DNA of 15,285 nucleotides from an uncultured Pelolinea sp. (GTDB taxonomy: Bacteria; Chloroflexota; Anaerolineae; Anaerolineales; Anaerolineaceae). The notes below the pieces were generated by a model. The model ran no database searches. It worked only from the letters and a program-made list of their open reading frames with translations, and was not told the DNA's origin. How positions within the stretch are numbered: position 1 is the stretch's first letter; each line of letters starts with the position of its first letter. The stretch lies in assembly GCA_937902055.1 (NCBI GenBank), contig CALGUJ010000046.1, positions 1 through 15,285 on the forward strand. Direction: 5' to 3'. Both the position numbers and the translations under genes were made by a program. Positions 7,278 to 14,469 of this stretch are shown piece after piece.

Positions 7278-7610
7278 TTATAAAGCACCTGCTTCTTCGA
7301 GCAGATGCAAAATCGCATTTTGAATCTCAGAATATTGCGCATCAACGACACGCTGCCTCGCGTAAAAAATGAAATCCCTACCGGGCTTGACATTCATCCA
7401 AAAACCACTCAGGCAAGCACGGATTCTGCGCCTGGTTCGATTGCGGATAACCGCATTGCCGATTTTCTTGCTGGCAACGACGGCAGCCCTGGAATAATCC
7501 AACTCATTGCGAGCGTAAACCATCACCACCAATGAGTGGTGAATGGTTTGATGGTTGCTCTTTACCCTCGCGAAATCCCGCGATTGGGTAAGATGGAATT
7601 TCCGATTCAC
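7278..7610 (-). CDS. rnpA: Ribonuclease P protein component
   Basis: Protein subunit of RNase P, which with the RNA subunit removes the 5' leader from pre-tRNAs. The product is 110 aa, normal for the family. The N-terminal core [11 protein letters not shown] is typical. The RNR motif region [17 protein letters not shown] (51-67) contains the basic residues that contact the RNA subunit. It begins with GTG (7610-7608), giving [13 protein letters not shown], which aligns with family starts; AGGA lies 3 bases upstream. An ATG four bases earlier is in another frame. It follows rpmH by 49 bases, the conserved rpmH-rnpA pair. Confidence 0.95.
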   Translation of the reverse strand: MNRKFHLTQSRDFARVKSNHQTIHHSLVVMVYARNELDYSRAAVVASKKIGNAVIRNRTRRRIRACLSGFWMNVKPGRDFIFYARQRVVDAQYSEIQNAILHLLEEAGAL

Positions 7611-7659
7611 GCATCCTGCTGATTCGTTTTTTAAAAATGCTGATTAACCAATAACCGCT

Positions 7660-7830
7660 TTACCAGCGGCTATTCTTGCTATTGTTGTTTCGTTTTACAG
7701 TTAATTGGTAACGGCCTTTGGCACGGCGGCGCTTCAAAACCTCGCGTCCATCCGCGGTTGCCATACGGCTGCGAAAGCCATGCACACGTACACGGCGTCG
7801 AATTCTGGGTTGATAAGTCCTTTTTGGCAT
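7660..7830 (-). CDS. rpmH: 50S ribosomal protein L34
   Basis: Ribosomal protein of the large subunit, 56 aa. The sequence begins [19 protein letters not shown] and continues [20 protein letters not shown], matching L34 nearly end to end. The last 12 residues ([12 protein letters not shown]) extend beyond the usual short end of the family and are Asn-rich. Start ATG 7830-7828 has GAGG 10 bases upstream. It is the first gene of the rpmH-rnpA-yidD-lipoprotein-yidC-jag group. It is too short to appear among long open frames but is unambiguous. Confidence 0.97.
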   Translation of the reverse strand: MPKRTYQPRIRRRVRVHGFRSRMATADGREVLKRRRAKGRYQLTVKRNNNSKNSRW

Positions 7831-7869
7831 GTATTAATTACCTCAATCACCTTTTAAAATAGCTCGCAA

Positions 7870-7896
7870 ATTATACCATAACGAATGAATGGACAA
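7870..7896 (-). promoter_or_regulatory. Promoter of the rpmH operon (extended -10)
   Basis: Minus strand TGGTATAAT supplies a perfect -10 (TATAAT, complement of 7870-7875) with an upstream TG extension. A -35-like TTGTCC (complement of 7891-7896) lies 15 bases before it, slightly short but tolerable with an extended -10. Transcription would begin near 7863, giving a leader of about 33 bases. A 6-bp inverted repeat overlaps the -35 box. Confidence 0.75.
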
Positions 7897-7913
7897 GCAA
7901 TACCGGGTTGTCC
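7891..7913. repeat. Inverted repeat overlapping the rpmH -35 region
   Basis: GGACAA (7891-7896) and TTGTCC (7908-7913) are perfect inverted arms 11 bases apart. The second arm also belongs to a compact palindrome TTGTC-C-GACAA (7908-7918). It could be an operator or a small hairpin at the end of the mtaB transcript. It lies between the mtaB stop (7927) and the rpmH promoter, where no typical T-rich terminator is seen. Confidence 0.35.
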
Positions 7914-7926
7914 GACAAATCAGGCT

Positions 7927-9219
7927 CTATTTTACTTCATTTTTGCCCGACAGAATTCTCCCGTCCACGAATGCGTTGTGCGATGCAAGCAACAATACAT
8001 CGGAAAATTCGTTTTGCAGGCATGTTTCGGCCGCTGCCCGAATGCGTAAATGATTATCCGTCAACCCTTCCAGCTGCCAGATTCCGTTATCCGCTTTAGC
8101 TTGCTCCCATAATACCTGCCCGACCTTGCCTAAAAACCCGGATTGGTACGCCAGGCCGCTGCTTTCGATTACCTCCCGCATTCGTTCGCTACGCTCTTTG
8201 CGGGTGGCGGGTGGGACGCGTTCGGGGATTCGTTCTGCCGGCGTGCCGGGGCGCAGCGAGAAATTAAAAACATGCCCGCCGGCCAAACCCAGCCCGTGCA
8301 CGAATTCGAGACCTTCCCCGAATTCCTGCTCCGTCTCCCCGGGGAAACCGACCATGATATCTGTCGTGATGGCGATTTCAGGAATCACCTTTCGGATGTT
8401 TTCAACCAGAACGCGAAAATCCTGCGGGGTATTGCGCCTGCCCATGCGCTGCAGTACTCCCTGCGAGCCGGATTGCAGCGGCAAATGCAGATGTCGGCAA
8501 AAACCCGGCAGGGTGAGTACCTCCAGGAAATCTTCATCGATGTCCCAGGGCTCCAGCGAGGATAATCGCAGCCTGCCGGGAGAAAAATCAGCGATGATTC
8601 CCTTGATCAAATCCACCAGTGTTCCATACGCCGGTTTATCCCTGCCCCAGGAACCGAGGTTAACGCCGGTGAGGACAATTTCTTTCGCACCTCCCATTAA
8701 TGCAGCCGCGATGTCCCGATAGATTTCTTCCTTCGTTTGTGAAACACTTCTCCCTCTTGCGATGCGCGTAATGCAAAAAGTGCAGAAATTGTCGCAGCCG
8801 TCCTGAACTTTGATGAACGCGCGCGTGCGATGCTGCCGGCCCGGCAGCGGAACGCGCGCAGATTCCGCAGATTTCCCACCGGCAGCCGGTGCGCCCAAAA
8901 TGCTTTGGATCAACTCATCTTTTTTTTGATTGACGACGATATCGCTCACTTGTGGCAGCTGCCCGGTTTCTTCCGGGGAGATGGTGGCATAACAGCCGGT
9001 GGCGATGATGCGCGCGCACCCGGCGCGGGCGGCTTGGCGGATTTTCATGCGCGAATCGGAACTGGCAGCCAGGGTGACCGCGCAAGTGTTAATAATCACC
9101 ACGTCCGCTTGCGAAGCCCGGGCAACCACTTCGTGGCCATTCGCGCGCGCCTGAGCCGCCATCTTTTCGATTTCGCTCTGGTTGAGGCGGCAGCCGATTG
9201 TATCGAAAAAAACCTTCAT
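7927..9219 (-). CDS. mtaB: tRNA (N6-threonylcarbamoyladenosine(37)-C2)-methylthiotransferase MtaB
   Basis: Radical SAM enzyme that adds a methylthio group to t6A37 of tRNA, making ms2t6A. The product is 430 aa, usual for the family. The N-terminal UPF0004 domain has the auxiliary-cluster cysteines C10 (TIGCRLNQ), C46 (NTCAVT) and C76 (ATGCYAT). The radical SAM cluster is C142-DNF-C146-TF-C149. Other radical SAM elements are LTGVNLGSW, RLSSLEPWDI, HLHLPLQSGSQ and the TTDIMVGFPGET strand. The last ~70 residues are the TRAM-like region. The pattern NTCAVT with a following SDSRMKIRQAAR favours MtaB over MiaB or RimO. The start is fixed by the family N-terminus MKVFFDTIGC; no good Shine-Dalgarno is visible. 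It is likely transcribed from the promoter at 9276-9303. Confidence 0.88.
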   Translation of the reverse strand: MKVFFDTIGCRLNQSEIEKMAAQARANGHEVVARASQADVVIINTCAVTLAASSDSRMKIRQAARAGCARIIATGCYATISPEETGQLPQVSDIVVNQKKDELIQSILGAPAAGGKSAESARVPLPGRQHRTRAFIKVQDGCDNFCTFCITRIARGRSVSQTKEEIYRDIAAALMGGAKEIVLTGVNLGSWGRDKPAYGTLVDLIKGIIADFSPGRLRLSSLEPWDIDEDFLEVLTLPGFCRHLHLPLQSGSQGVLQRMGRRNTPQDFRVLVENIRKVIPEIAITTDIMVGFPGETEQEFGEGLEFVHGLGLAGGHVFNFSLRPGTPAERIPERVPPATRKERSERMREVIESSGLAYQSGFLGKVGQVLWEQAKADNGIWQLEGLTDNHLRIRAAAETCLQNEFSDVLLLASHNAFVDGRILSGKNEVK

Positions 9220-9275
9220 AAGTACTGCATTATCCCTGGATTAACAAATCCTTTCATTAAATCGTTTCCGCTGGA

Positions 9276-9303
9276 ATTATACCCGCCGCGCCATCAAGCT
9301 CAA
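9276..9303 (-). promoter_or_regulatory. Promoter of mtaB
   Basis: Minus strand TATAAT (complement of 9276-9281) with TTGAGC (complement of 9298-9303) 16 bases upstream. The start would be near 9270, about 50 bases before the mtaB ATG. It is divergent from the cold-shock promoter about 70 bases away. Confidence 0.65.
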
Positions 9304-9375
9304 TTTTCAAAAACCGCGGCCAGTTTGCCTGTTTTGCTTACATCAACAACAGTATTGGAAAATGACACGCGAAAC

Positions 9376-9404
9376 TTGACATCCATTTTTAATAGTGATA
9401 ATCT
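9376..9404 (+). promoter_or_regulatory. Promoter of the cold-shock gene
   Basis: Perfect -35 TTGACA (9376-9381), 17-base spacer, -10 TAATCT (9399-9404). An overlapping GATAAT (9397-9402) gives 15-base spacing. The start near 9411 leaves a leader of roughly 95 bases before the ATG. A fairly long 5' untranslated region is common in cold-shock genes, where it can act as a thermosensitive element. Confidence 0.7.
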
Positions 9405-9506
9405 TTCCTTATCGGCGCAGGTGATTTGCTGCAATCAAAATCATTTCATTATGAAGCTAGCCTGCGAGAAATATTTAAGCAAGAAAATAACAATGGAGTA
9501 AAAGCA

Positions 9507-9719
9507 ATGGCAGAACGTCTAACGGGAACCGTAAAATGGTTCAGCCCATCCAAAGGCTATGGGTTTATCGGCCGTGAAGATGGAGAGGATGTATTCGTTC
9601 ACTTCTCCTCAATCCAGATGGACGGATACCGGGTCCTTAAACAAGGACAGGTGGTCGAGTTTTCAGTGGAGGAAGGACCAAAAGGACTTCAGGCAGCCGA
9701 AGTCGTGCCAGTATCGTAA
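9507..9719 (+). CDS. Cold-shock protein (CspA family)
   Basis: Single cold-shock domain of 70 aa that binds single-stranded RNA/DNA and acts as an RNA chaperone. RNP1 KGYGFI is at 16-21 and RNP2 VFVHF at 29-33, with the aromatic W11/F12 in [14 protein letters not shown]. Start ATG 9507 has GGAG 8 bases upstream (9495-9498) and gives [12 protein letters not shown], the family N-terminus. The open frame extends further 5' to 9426, but that part has no family match and would place the start within the leader. The gene is monocistronic, between its own promoter and a hairpin terminator. The paralogue (cspA, cspB and so on) cannot be assigned. Confidence 0.96.
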   Translation: MAERLTGTVKWFSPSKGYGFIGREDGEDVFVHFSSIQMDGYRVLKQGQVVEFSVEEGPKGLQAAEVVPVS

Positions 9720-9742
9720 TTCATTCCTGATTATAAAATATG

Positions 9743-9771
9743 AAGAGGACCTTTCATGGTCCTCTTTTTTT
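9743..9771 (+). terminator. Terminator of the cold-shock gene, possibly bidirectional
   Basis: AAGAGGACC (9743-9751) and GGTCCTCTT (9758-9766) form a 9-bp stem with a TTTCAT loop. The T-run continues through 9771. On the minus strand the same hairpin directly follows the ydcF-like stop codon (9770-9772) and leads into an A/T-rich stretch, so it may also serve that convergent transcript. Confidence 0.92.
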
Positions 9772-10417
9772 ATTCATCAATTCCGAACTTCATCGAGACC
9801 AGTTTCAAGTACTCGGTGATTGTGAACTTCCAGCCCGTCCTTGATAAGAACCACGTCCGGGGATTGAACCAGGATGTCCGCACAGGGCGGATAATAATTT
9901 TGATACCGCTGTCGCCGAACATTTCGTGAAAGATCTTGGCTGCCCGGCGGGTATGGTAAGGATCTGTAACCACGATAGCGCTGCCGTACTGGCGGTTCTT
10001 CAACAAATCGCGCACCGCCACAGCTTCATCCACGGTAGTGTTGACAGAAAGATCCGTTATGATGATGTTTCCATTGGGAACACCATTATTCATCAACTGG
10101 ATGCGCATATCGAAACTGTTCAGGTAATCGTAACCCTCAGTCTGCTGCCCGGTTTCGGTCAGGATAATAACCTTTCCATATCCTTCCTCGTAAAGCTGCA
10201 GCGCTTCATTCATGCGTGTTTCCGTACCGCCGCTTAGAACGACTATCGCGTTGGCTGGTTCCAATTCGTCGGAGTAAACCAGGTAAGAACCGGCAGCCCG
10301 CAGCAGGAGAAAACCCCCCAGCATGGCGACCAGCACCATAACCATTAAACCGAATCCGGCGCCAAGGGTTCGTAGACATCCCCCTAGACCGGCTTTGGTA
10401 TTCTTTTCGGGTTGCAT
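9770..10417 (-). CDS. YdcF/DUF218 family membrane-anchored protein
   Basis: Product of 215 aa. One hydrophobic segment (about 20-44) follows a short basic N-terminus; the remaining domain is probably outside the membrane. DUF218 (YdcF/SanA/ElyC-like) signatures are present: NAIVVLSGGTETRMNEALQLY (56-76), the VNTTVDEAVAVRDLL block (125-139) with acidic and polar residues, and AIVVTDPYHTRRAAKIF (147-163) with the family histidine. Members affect cell-envelope processes or bind nucleotide-like ligands; the reaction is not established. ATG 10417-10415 lies 2 bases after the malY-like stop. Its AAAGGA ribosome-binding site lies inside the end of that gene, so the two are translationally linked. 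Confidence 0.85.
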   Translation of the reverse strand: MQPEKNTKAGLGGCLRTLGAGFGLMVMVLVAMLGGFLLLRAAGSYLVYSDELEPANAIVVLSGGTETRMNEALQLYEEGYGKVIILTETGQQTEGYDYLNSFDMRIQLMNNGVPNGNIIITDLSVNTTVDEAVAVRDLLKNRQYGSAIVVTDPYHTRRAAKIFHEMFGDSGIKIIIRPVRTSWFNPRTWFLSRTGWKFTITEYLKLVSMKFGIDE

Positions 10418-10419
10418 GA

Positions 10420-11589
10420 TTATCCTTTTCTTTTGGTTTTATCGAGCGCCTGCCGCATTCTTATCAATGCGTTGGACAGAGTCAACTGCGGGCAGCCGAA
10501 ATTAAGCCGCACGAATCCCGCGCCGTTGCTGCCAAAACTGATCCCGTCGTTAAGCGCCACCCGCGCCTGTTCAAGGAAAAAACGAAATGCGTCCGGCTGC
10601 AGGTCCAGGCGTCTGCAATCCAACCAGGCCAGGTAAGTACCCTCCGGCGGATGGCAGGTGATTTCAGGAATATTGCGTTTCAGGTAGGATGTTAAATAAT
10701 CCCGGTTGCCTTCCAGGTAGGTCAGCAAATCCGCAAGCCAGTCATCGCACTGCGTAAAGGCTGCTTTGGCTGCCGCGCAAGCAAAAATTTCGGGATGCCC
10801 GATCAATCCCGCTCCGCTCGATTGCATCTTTTTTCGCAAATCAGCATTGGGAACGATGGCAAAAGAAAAGTGCAGGCCGGGTATGTTGAAAGTCTTGCTG
10901 GCAGCCATCAGGGTGATGGTATTGTCTTTCAACTCTTTACTTAACGACGCAATCGGCAGGTGGTGGAATCCGGAATATATCAGGTCGCAATGGATCTCAT
11001 CCGAGCAGATCAATACACCATATCGCAGGCAGATTTCGCCCAATCTTTCCAATTCGCTACGGTTAAAAACCCGCCCAACCGGGTTATGCGGATTACACAA
11101 AATGAATACTTCAGGCTTTTCCAAAGCCACGCAACGTTCGAAATCGTCGAAATCGATCTCATACCGTCCATCGGATTCGGTCAAAGGCGCCTCGATCAAG
11201 CGCAATCCGGCATTCACTGCCGCCTGGAAGAACGGCGGGTAAACGGGAGTTTGGATCAGGTAACCGCTGCCGGGTTCGCCAAACGTCCTGGCCACCCAAT
11301 TGACCCCGGTGACCACACCCGGCACCAAAAGAATATCCAGCGGATCGATCCGCCAGCCGTAGCGGCGTTCCACCCATGCGCAGATGATTTCCAGCAATTG
11401 CTCATCATGTCCCTGATATCCGAAGACTGGATGGTCCAACCGATTATGCAAGGCGTCGAGCACCGCGGCGGGAGCCGAGAAATCCATGTCCGCCACCCAC
11501 AAGGGCAGGACATCCTGCCCATATAGATCCCATTTAATGCTGTTGGTATTGAGACGATTAATAGTTTGGTCGAATTGTTTTGCGTTCAT
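10420..11589 (-). CDS. MalY/PatB family PLP-dependent C-S lyase or aminotransferase
   Basis: Product of 389 aa, a fold-type I PLP enzyme. The MalY/PatB branch acts as cystathionine/cysteine beta-lyase, yielding homocysteine or pyruvate, ammonia and sulfide; some members have regulatory roles. Supporting motifs: LPLWVADMDFSAP near the N-terminus (typical of MalY/PatB), NPHNPVGRVF (166-175), the SDEIHCDLIYSG block (196-207) with the pyridine-contacting D197, Schiff-base Lys232 in AASKTFNIPGL, and the RLNFGCP carboxylate-binding region near the C-terminus. It is the first gene of a two-gene unit with the DUF218 gene. Substrate cannot be told from sequence. A perfect TATAAT lies 15 bases before the ATG, which would leave a very short leader with no Shine-Dalgarno. 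Confidence 0.9.
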   Translation of the reverse strand: MNAKQFDQTINRLNTNSIKWDLYGQDVLPLWVADMDFSAPAAVLDALHNRLDHPVFGYQGHDEQLLEIICAWVERRYGWRIDPLDILLVPGVVTGVNWVARTFGEPGSGYLIQTPVYPPFFQAAVNAGLRLIEAPLTESDGRYEIDFDDFERCVALEKPEVFILCNPHNPVGRVFNRSELERLGEICLRYGVLICSDEIHCDLIYSGFHHLPIASLSKELKDNTITLMAASKTFNIPGLHFSFAIVPNADLRKKMQSSGAGLIGHPEIFACAAAKAAFTQCDDWLADLLTYLEGNRDYLTSYLKRNIPEITCHPPEGTYLAWLDCRRLDLQPDAFRFFLEQARVALNDGISFGSNGAGFVRLNFGCPQLTLSNALIRMRQALDKTKRKG

Positions 11590-11604
11590 GGCTTAACGGG
11601 AAAG

Positions 11605-11610
11605 ATTATA
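11605..11610 (-). promoter_or_regulatory. -10 element of the malY-like gene
   Basis: Minus strand TATAAT, preceded by GAGAGGG. No good -35 is found at 16-18 bases; TTGCTT is present but only 10 bases upstream. Initiation about 7 bases downstream would leave roughly 8 bases before ATG 11589, so the message may be nearly leaderless. Confidence 0.5.
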
Positions 11611-11657
11611 CCCTCTCAAAAAGCAAAACTCGCTTCAGGTTCATTAGTGTATTATTA

Positions 11658-12572
11658 ATGAAATCAATCATGGGAAAAACTCATCTTTTAAAGCCCGTTA
11701 TGCTCGATTCTACCGCTTGGGACGCTTATTCGCTGTTAGACAGCGGCGGCCATAAGAAGCTGGAACAATTTGGACGCTACCGCCTGGAACGTTTTGAACC
11801 GCAAGCCGCATGGAAACCCGCCCTGCCGCCGGCTGAGTGGGAAAAAGCGCATGCTTCCTTCGCAATCCAGAAAGGCAAACCTACCGGTAAATGGCATTGT
11901 AAACCCGGCTTCCCGCGCGAATGGCAGATCGAATATGAAGATTTGTGTTTCCAATTGCGCGTTCAGGATTCGCGGCATGTCGGCCTCTTCCCTGAACAAT
12001 TCCAGAATTGGCTTTGGCTGCATAAAAAAATTACGCAGGCCGCATCACAGCCGCGCTTGTTGAATCTTTTTGGGTATACAGGCGCCGCCTCCTTATTCGC
12101 GGTGCGCGCCGGTGCGTCCGTTACGCACGTGGATGCTTCGCGCTCGGCGGAAAAATGGGGCCAGATCAACCAGGATCTTTCCGGGCTGAAAGAAAAACCC
12201 CTGCGCTGGATCGTCGATGATGCCTTAAAGTTCGTCGAACGCGAAATCCGCCGCGGATCGCGTTATGACGGCATTCTGCTCGATCCGCCCCGCTTCGGGC
12301 GCGGACCGCGCGGCGAGGTTTGGAAATTCGAGCGGGCCGTGCCGGATTTGCTAACTGCCTGCGCCTCGCTGCTGACTCCCTCTCCCCTCCTGATCCTGCT
12401 GACCGCTTATGACGTGCCAACCGGTCCGGATGAATTGGCGGGCTGGCTGGCGGACTTAACGAAACCCTATCGAGGCCGCCTGGAATGCGGTTGGTTGACT
12501 CAAAAAGAAAAATCCGCCGGTCGAATCCTGACGCAAGCCATGTTCGCCCGTTGGGCATCCGACAGGATTTAA
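11658..12572 (+). CDS. Class I SAM-dependent methyltransferase (RlmI/RlmK-like core)
   Basis: Product of 304 aa from this start. The Rossmann-type methyltransferase core has motif I LLNLFGYTGAAS (134-145), the acidic strand end THVDAS (156-161), and motif IV LLDPPRFGRG (207-216), the DPPxF form seen in RlmI-like and other PF10672-type rRNA methyltransferases. The N-terminal part (LLDSGGHKKLEQFGRYRLER) is characteristic of a bacterial family annotated only as class I SAM methyltransferase. It lacks the N-terminal PUA domain of true RlmI. The likely substrate is rRNA, but this is not shown. Start choice is uncertain: ATG 11658, 11670 and 11700 are all in frame, none has a strong Shine-Dalgarno, and homology begins around the third. 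It is the first of three genes in the same direction. Confidence 0.85.
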   Translation: MKSIMGKTHLLKPVMLDSTAWDAYSLLDSGGHKKLEQFGRYRLERFEPQAAWKPALPPAEWEKAHASFAIQKGKPTGKWHCKPGFPREWQIEYEDLCFQLRVQDSRHVGLFPEQFQNWLWLHKKITQAASQPRLLNLFGYTGAASLFAVRAGASVTHVDASRSAEKWGQINQDLSGLKEKPLRWIVDDALKFVEREIRRGSRYDGILLDPPRFGRGPRGEVWKFERAVPDLLTACASLLTPSPLLILLTAYDVPTGPDELAGWLADLTKPYRGRLECGWLTQKEKSAGRILTQAMFARWASDRI

Positions 12573-12588
12573 ACACAAGGAGTAAAAC

Positions 12589-13503
12589 ATGGCATTCTTG
12601 CATACTTACTCGATCATCGCCCGGGATGAAGCTACCGGGCAATTGGGCGTGGCGGTGCAATCGCATTGGTTTGCGGTAGGGGTGCTCTGCCCCTGGGTGG
12701 AAGCCGGCGTGGGCGCGATTGCCACGCAATCCATGGTGGAGGTCGATTACGGTCCCCGTGGATTGGCAGCGCTGCGATCCGGGCAAACGCCGCAGCAAGC
12801 GCTGCAAACGCTGCTCGCGCAGGATGAAGGCCGTGAGTTGCGCCAGGTAGCCATGTTGGATGCTCGCGGTCAGACCGCCGTTCATACCGGCAGCCGCTGC
12901 ATTGGCGCTGCCGGGCACTGCAGCGGGCCTGGTTTTTCAGTGCAGGCCAACATGATGAAAAATGATACAGTTTGGCCGGCCATGGCTACCGCGTTTCAAT
13001 CCGCGCGGGGTACGCTGGCCGAACGCTTGCTGGCAGCCCTGCAAGCCGCCCAGGCAGCCGGCGGGGACATTCGCGGCAAGCAAAGCGCCGCCCTGCGCGT
13101 CGCCGATGGCATCCGCTCCGAGCAGCCCTGGAAGCACTTATTGGTCGATTTACGCGTAGATGATTCCCCCGATCCGTTGGGAGAACTGGAAAGGCTGTTG
13201 CGAATTCATCAGGCATACGAATTGATGAACGCCGGCGATGATGCCATCACCCGCGGCGAGGCCCTGCTCGCGCGTGAAAAATATGGTCAGGCTGCCCGCC
13301 TGGCGCCGCATATCGACGAGATCCCTTTTTGGCAGGCAGTCACGCTGGCAGATACCGGAAACCTGGAACAGGCTCTCCCCATCTTCAAGCATGTTTTTGC
13401 TCTGAATCCGGATTGGGCTGAATTGGTGCAAAAATTGCCCGCTTCCGGGTTATTAAAAGATGACACTGAAATGATGGAAAAAATCATTTCCATGCGAAAA
13501 TAA
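12589..13503 (+). CDS. DUF1028 (Ntn-hydrolase-like) protein with C-terminal repeat-like domain
   Basis: Product of 304 aa. Residues about 5-205 match the DUF1028 family, an Ntn-hydrolase-like fold with no firmly established reaction: HTYSIIARDEATGQLGVAV at 5-23, WVEAGVGAIATQSMV at 36-50, then YGPRGL, and later GPGFSVQANMM and a PWKHLLVDLRVDD strand. The last ~95 residues are helical and TPR-like (AYELMNAGDDAITRG, then EKYGQAARLAP and GNLEQALPIFKHVFALNPDW). A C-terminal extension of this type occurs in some DUF1028 proteins and has been labelled a putative peptidoglycan-binding or TPR region. No signal peptide is seen, so it is probably cytoplasmic. AAGGAG is 6 bases before the ATG, 16 bases after the methyltransferase stop, supporting an operon. 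Confidence 0.88.
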   Translation: MAFLHTYSIIARDEATGQLGVAVQSHWFAVGVLCPWVEAGVGAIATQSMVEVDYGPRGLAALRSGQTPQQALQTLLAQDEGRELRQVAMLDARGQTAVHTGSRCIGAAGHCSGPGFSVQANMMKNDTVWPAMATAFQSARGTLAERLLAALQAAQAAGGDIRGKQSAALRVADGIRSEQPWKHLLVDLRVDDSPDPLGELERLLRIHQAYELMNAGDDAITRGEALLAREKYGQAARLAPHIDEIPFWQAVTLADTGNLEQALPIFKHVFALNPDWAELVQKLPASGLLKDDTEMMEKIISMRK

Positions 13504-13524
13504 ATAGAATCTGCGAGGGAAACG

Positions 13525-14340
13525 ATGAAAGAATATCTGGTTAAACCAAAAAAAGATTTCAATCTTGAAAAATTCGATGCCGGCGATACCAGCCTGGCAA
13601 AAGACGGTGAATCAACCGCAAAAAAAGAATTGAAGGATCTACGTAAAAAGCTGATCAAACTACAGCAGGTGTTATATGCAGAAGACAAGCATAAGCTGCT
13701 GATCGTCCTGCAAGCCATGGACAGCGGTGGAAAAGATGGAACCATTCGCTCGATTTTCAAGGGCGTCAATCCGCAGGGAGTCAAGGTGGCCAGTTTTAAA
13801 GTACCTTCGGAATTGGAACTCTCGCACGATTATCTCTGGCGTATTCACTCCAAAGTTCCCGCCAAAGGGGAAATTGTCATCTTCAACCGGTCCCATTATG
13901 AAGACGTGCTGGTCGTACGCGTGCATGAACTGGTCCCGCAAGAAGTATGGATGAGGCGTTATCAACAGATCAATGCATTCGAACGCCTGCTGGTGCAGGA
14001 AGGCACCACCATTCTCAAATTCTTTCTGTATATCAGCAAGGACGAACAAAAACGCCGCTTCATGGAGCGGATCGAAGATCCGGAAAAGCAGTGGAAATTC
14101 AATCCAAAAGATATCGACGAACGCCAATATTGGGATGCCTACATGAGTGCCTATCAGGACGTATTGGATAAGACCAGCACCCTCCAGGCGCCCTGGTATG
14201 TGATCCCCGCCAATCACAACTGGTATCGCGACTTGGTCATATCCCGCATCATTGTATCGCGCCTCAAAGCGCTGAAGATGTCCTATCCGCAGCCGGTAGA
14301 AAATATCGATCAGTACCTTGAAATTCTCAAAAAATCTTGA
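13525..14340 (+). CDS. ppk2: Polyphosphate kinase 2, class III-like (polyphosphate:AMP/ADP phosphotransferase)
   Basis: Uses polyphosphate to phosphorylate nucleotides. The product is 271 aa, one PPK2 domain. Walker A is A64-M-D-S-G-G-K-D-G72. The Walker B/lid region is VIFNRSHYEDVLVVRV (118-133). The conserved FLYISKDEQKRRF, WKF, ERQYWDAYMSAY and APWYVIPANHNWYRD blocks follow. The N-terminal shape (MKEYLVKP... LEKFDAGDTS) and the whole sequence resemble the class III enzyme of Meiothermus ruber, which accepts both AMP and ADP; that specificity is inferred by resemblance. GAGGG lies about 5 bases before the ATG. It is 21 bases downstream of the DUF1028 gene and is followed by a hairpin terminator, so it closes the operon. 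Confidence 0.93.
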   Translation: MKEYLVKPKKDFNLEKFDAGDTSLAKDGESTAKKELKDLRKKLIKLQQVLYAEDKHKLLIVLQAMDSGGKDGTIRSIFKGVNPQGVKVASFKVPSELELSHDYLWRIHSKVPAKGEIVIFNRSHYEDVLVVRVHELVPQEVWMRRYQQINAFERLLVQEGTTILKFFLYISKDEQKRRFMERIEDPEKQWKFNPKDIDERQYWDAYMSAYQDVLDKTSTLQAPWYVIPANHNWYRDLVISRIIVSRLKALKMSYPQPVENIDQYLEILKKS

Positions 14341-14356
14341 ACGCGCGTAAAGTCCA

Positions 14357-14387
14357 CCGTCCCCGGGAAAAAATCCGGACGGCTTTT
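14357..14387 (+). terminator. Terminator after ppk2
   Basis: CCGTCC (14357-14362) pairs with GGACGG (14377-14382), with additional G/C pairing possible inside the A-rich loop. CTTTTC follows. The T-run is short, so efficiency is uncertain, but it sits 16 bases after the ppk2 stop as expected. Confidence 0.7.
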
Positions 14388-14469
14388 CATGCTTTACAGT
14401 TGTTCTATGTGGGATTAATGATTCTTTTATAAATATGCTACACTAATAGGCAATTTCGTTTTTCTTCCT

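Noticed and set aside
7831..7926. Possible replication origin next to rpmH
   Set aside because: rpmH often lies near oriC, but I find no DnaA boxes (TTATCCACA-like) or AT-rich repeat set here, and dnaA is not the neighbour; mtaB is.
9426..9506. 27-codon N-terminal extension of the cold-shock gene
   Set aside because: The family N-terminus and a well-spaced GGAG point to ATG 9507; the extension falls in the predicted leader RNA.
11580..11657. 26-codon N-terminal extension of the methyltransferase
   Set aside because: It overlaps the malY start and its -10 element, and has no family similarity.
12166..12918. Minus-strand 250-codon open frame
   Set aside because: It is antisense to the methyltransferase and DUF1028 genes, which have clear motifs and ribosome-binding sites. 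Its composition (Arg/Ala/Gly-rich) is that of a shadow frame in GC-rich DNA.
13672..14217. Minus-strand 181-codon open frame
   Set aside because: Antisense to ppk2, whose Walker motifs and family-wide similarity leave no doubt about the coding strand.
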